Positions 62,300 to 64,000 of a stretch of 64,000 bases of DNA are shown in pieces. Source of the DNA: Microbacterium paraoxydans (lineage in GTDB: Bacteria; Actinomycetota; Actinomycetes; Actinomycetales; Microbacteriaceae); assembly GCF_019056515.1 (NCBI RefSeq), contig NZ_CP064873.1:1426001-1490000 (forward strand), written 5' to 3'. Position 1 is the stretch's first letter; each line of letters begins with the position of its first letter. Position numbers and translations under genes: made by a program. The notes under the pieces are model-generated. The model saw nothing but the letters and a program-made list of their open reading frames with translations, did no database searches and was not told where the DNA came from.

Positions 62300-62941
62300 T
62301 CAGACGAGGTCGATGGGCTCCGTCGGCGGTGTTCCGTGCTTGCGCACCTTGAGGATGCGGTACCCCTTGCCGGTCGCCGTCCGGAAGACGCTGTAGCCGG
62401 GCTGGAAGGTCGCCGCGATCCAGCGCTGCAGGGAGTCGGCGCCGAGGTTCCGCTGGACGACGAGCCACGCATCGCTGCGCTCGTCGAGCCTCGGGATCCA
62501 CTTCTCGAGCAGACCGTGCAGCTCGTTCTTCCCCACCCGGATCGGGGGATTGGATCGGATCGTGCGGAAGGTCACGTCGGCGGGAACATCTTGGGGCAGT
62601 GCGGCGTTGACATTGGTGAGGCCGAGGGCTGCGGCGTTGCGACGCACGAGGTCCAGAGCCCGCTCGTTCACATCGACCGCCCAGACGGTCGCGTGCGGAG
62701 CGGCCAGCGCCATCGACAGGGAGATCGGCCCCCACCCGCTGCCGAGGTCGAGAAGATGACCTCCCGGTGGAACCGGAGGCATGTTGGCGAGAAGCACTGC
62801 GGTGCCGGCGTCGAGTCGATCCGGGCTGAAGACGCCACCCGCGGTGGTCACTTCGAGCTCACGTCCTGCCAGGGATACGCGGATCTTGCGCAGGTTCTCG
62901 GGGCTAGCCGGGGCCGCAGTGAAGTAGTGGTCGGACCCCAT
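62300..62941 (-). CDS. class I SAM-dependent methyltransferase (RsmC/RlmG-like)
   Basis: A 213-residue methyltransferase. Motif I HLLDLGSGWGPISLSMA, then AVDVNERALDLVRRN, the NPPI motif (RSNPPIRVGK; NPP-F/Y in most N2-guanine rRNA methyltransferases), and DAWLVVQRNLGA. It resembles the C-terminal domain of RsmC (16S m2G1207), so rRNA is a likely substrate. The start ATG 62941 has TACGCT 6 nt upstream. Divergent from hflX. Confidence 0.88.
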   Translation of the reverse strand: MGSDHYFTAAPASPENLRKIRVSLAGRELEVTTAGGVFSPDRLDAGTAVLLANMPPVPPGGHLLDLGSGWGPISLSMALAAPHATVWAVDVNERALDLVRRNAAALGLTNVNAALPQDVPADVTFRTIRSNPPIRVGKNELHGLLEKWIPRLDERSDAWLVVQRNLGADSLQRWIAATFQPGYSVFRTATGKGYRILKVRKHGTPPTEPIDLV

Positions 62942-62947
62942 ACGGTG

Positions 62948-62953
62948 AGCGTA
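62948..62953 (-). promoter_or_regulatory. -10 element TACGCT of the methyltransferase gene
   Basis: TACGCT, CACCGT, ATG 62941 on the minus strand. Confidence 0.5.
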
Positions 62954-62968
62954 CCGGACGGCGCGGGC

Positions 62969-62974
62969 TAAGGT
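62969..62974 (+). promoter_or_regulatory. -10 element TAAGGT upstream of hflX
   Basis: TAAGGT with a leader of about 27 nt that carries GACAGGAAC before ATG 63008. Confidence 0.4.
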
Positions 62975-63007
62975 TAAGGCTCGCGAGGAAACCAGAGACA
63001 GGAACGG

Positions 63008-64000
63008 ATGACGGAGACGAAGACACCCTCCACCGACGACCAGACGGTCGACCGCGTGCTGGCGAACGCAGAGAAGCGCTCGGAGGTGCGGATGTTCGGC
63101 GCCGCGCAGGCGCTCCAGGACGAAGCGACGGCCGCGCACTCGACCGCAGACGGCGACCAGTGGGACCTCGAGGACCGGCATGCGCTGCGGCGTGTGGGCG
63201 GTCTGTCGACGGAGCTCGAAGACGTCACCGAGGTCGAGTATCGCCAGCTGCGGCTCGAGAACGTCGTGCTCGTCGGCGTGTATCCGCAGGGCGCCCAGGA
63301 GGACGCGGAGAACTCGTTGCGTGAGCTCGCCGCGCTCGCGGAGACGGCAGGCGCCGTCGTGCTCGACGGCGTGCTGCAGCGCCGTCCGCACCCGGACGCC
63401 GCCACCTACCTGGGACGCGGCAAAGCGCAGGAGTTGAAGGATATCGTCGCCGCCGTCGGCGCCGACACCGTGATCGCCGACACCGAGCTGGCCCCCAGCC
63501 AGCGACGTGCGCTCGAAGACGTCGTGAAGGTCAAGGTGATCGACCGGACCACCGTGATCCTCGACATCTTCAGCCAGCACGCCAAGAGCCGAGAAGGTAA
63601 GGCCCAGGTCGAGCTCGCGCAGCTCGAATACCTGCTGCCGCGCCTGCGCGGCTGGGGTGAGTCGATGAGCCGCCAAGCCGGTGGACAGGTCGGCGCCGGA
63701 GGCGCGGGCATGGGCTCGCGCGGACCCGGTGAGACGAAGATCGAGCTCGACCGCCGACGCATCCGGACGAAGATGGCGCTCCTGCGCAAGCAGATCCGCG
63801 ACTTCGCGCCCGCGCGCGAGGCGAAGCGGGCCGAACGCAAGCGCAACACCATCCCCTCCGTCGCCATCGCCGGGTACACGAACGCCGGGAAGTCGAGTCT
63901 GCTCAACGCTCTGACGAGCGCGGGCGTGCTTGTGGAGAACGCGCTGTTCGCGACCCTCGATGCGACCGTCCGTCGGTCCGAGACCGAAGACGGCCGCGTG
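63008..64000 (+). CDS. hflX: GTPase HflX, 5' part (cut by window end)
   Basis: Ribosome-associated GTPase that splits stalled ribosomes. 331 residues are in the window, the 3' end lies beyond. N-terminal HflX domain (VVLVGVYPQGAQEDAENSLRELA, PDAATYLGRGKAQELKDIVA, DIFSQHAKSREGKAQVELAQLEYLLPRL, GSRGPGETKIELDRRRI) is followed by G1 of the G domain, AGYTNAGKSSLLNALTS. ATG 63008 lies behind GACAGGAACGG. The truncation is only the window edge. Confidence 0.96.
   Translation, partial: MTETKTPSTDDQTVDRVLANAEKRSEVRMFGAAQALQDEATAAHSTADGDQWDLEDRHALRRVGGLSTELEDVTEVEYRQLRLENVVLVGVYPQGAQEDAENSLRELAALAETAGAVVLDGVLQRRPHPDAATYLGRGKAQELKDIVAAVGADTVIADTELAPSQRRALEDVVKVKVIDRTTVILDIFSQHAKSREGKAQVELAQLEYLLPRLRGWGESMSRQAGGQVGAGGAGMGSRGPGETKIELDRRRIRTKMALLRKQIRDFAPAREAKRAERKRNTIPSVAIAGYTNAGKSSLLNALTSAGVLVENALFATLDATVRRSETEDGRV

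Overview
The window is a contiguous stretch of high-GC chromosomal DNA from a Gram-positive actinobacterium, most likely Microbacterium or a close relative in Microbacteriaceae. The basis is the very high GC content, the neighbourhood order (ylxR-infB-rbfA, truB-ribF, rpsO, pnp, dapB, thyA-folA, dapA-rnj-ftsK-pgsA-cinA-clgR-DUF3046-recA-recX-miaB-miaA-dapF-hflX), small actinobacterial families (DUF3046, DUF5302, DUF4395), and many start codons placed about 6 nt after a TAnnnT hexamer, the signature of leaderless transcripts. It is mostly core genome; no rRNA, tRNA, CRISPR array, prophage or insertion sequence is visible.

Layout. 1-5.7 kb: tail of ylxR, a structured leader, infB, rbfA, then a LuxR-type regulator. 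5.7-11.7 kb: mutY divergent from truB, two small membrane proteins, ribF, and a SNF2-type helicase. 11.9-16.5 kb: pfkA, then an accessory island with a DUF559/Vsr-like nuclease gene flanked on both sides by a repeated 14-mer, then an S9 oligopeptidase. 16.6-25.8 kb: PiT phosphate permease with a small membrane partner, a phosphodiesterase overlapping aspA, an FAH-family enzyme, PrsW-like protease, FKBP, YceI and an MFS exporter. 26-31 kb: rpsO, a 2OG-Fe(II) oxygenase and the efeUOB iron-uptake operon behind an iron-box palindrome. 31-41.4 kb: beta-lactamase-fold hydrolase with a membrane acyltransferase, an LLM monooxygenase/FMN reductase pair, a DUF5302 peptide, a glycosyltransferase-SGNH hydrolase fusion, UDP-glucose dehydrogenase, and pnp behind an Actino-pnp-type leader. 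41.6-48.8 kb: an aldo/keto reductase homologue without its catalytic tetrad, histidine phosphatase, dapB, OsmC, a DUF4395/thioredoxin pair, thyA-folA-SDR, NUDIX. 48.9-64 kb: dapA, RNase J, ftsK, pgsA, cinA, clgR, DUF3046, SOS-controlled recA-recX, miaB-miaA, a DHFR-like gene, dapF, a methyltransferase and the 5' part of hflX.

How the parts fit together. Three lysine/DAP genes (dapA, dapB, dapF) lie in separate units but each carries the same kind of leaderless start. Translation and RNA genes (infB, rbfA, truB, rpsO, pnp, rnj, miaAB, hflX) dominate. The items most worth a second look are the infB leader (three chained micro-ORFs followed by two mutually exclusive hairpins, one covering the Shine-Dalgarno), the 14-mer repeat family around the DUF559 nuclease, the glycosyltransferase-SGNH fusion, and the aldo/keto reductase fold with all four catalytic residues replaced.
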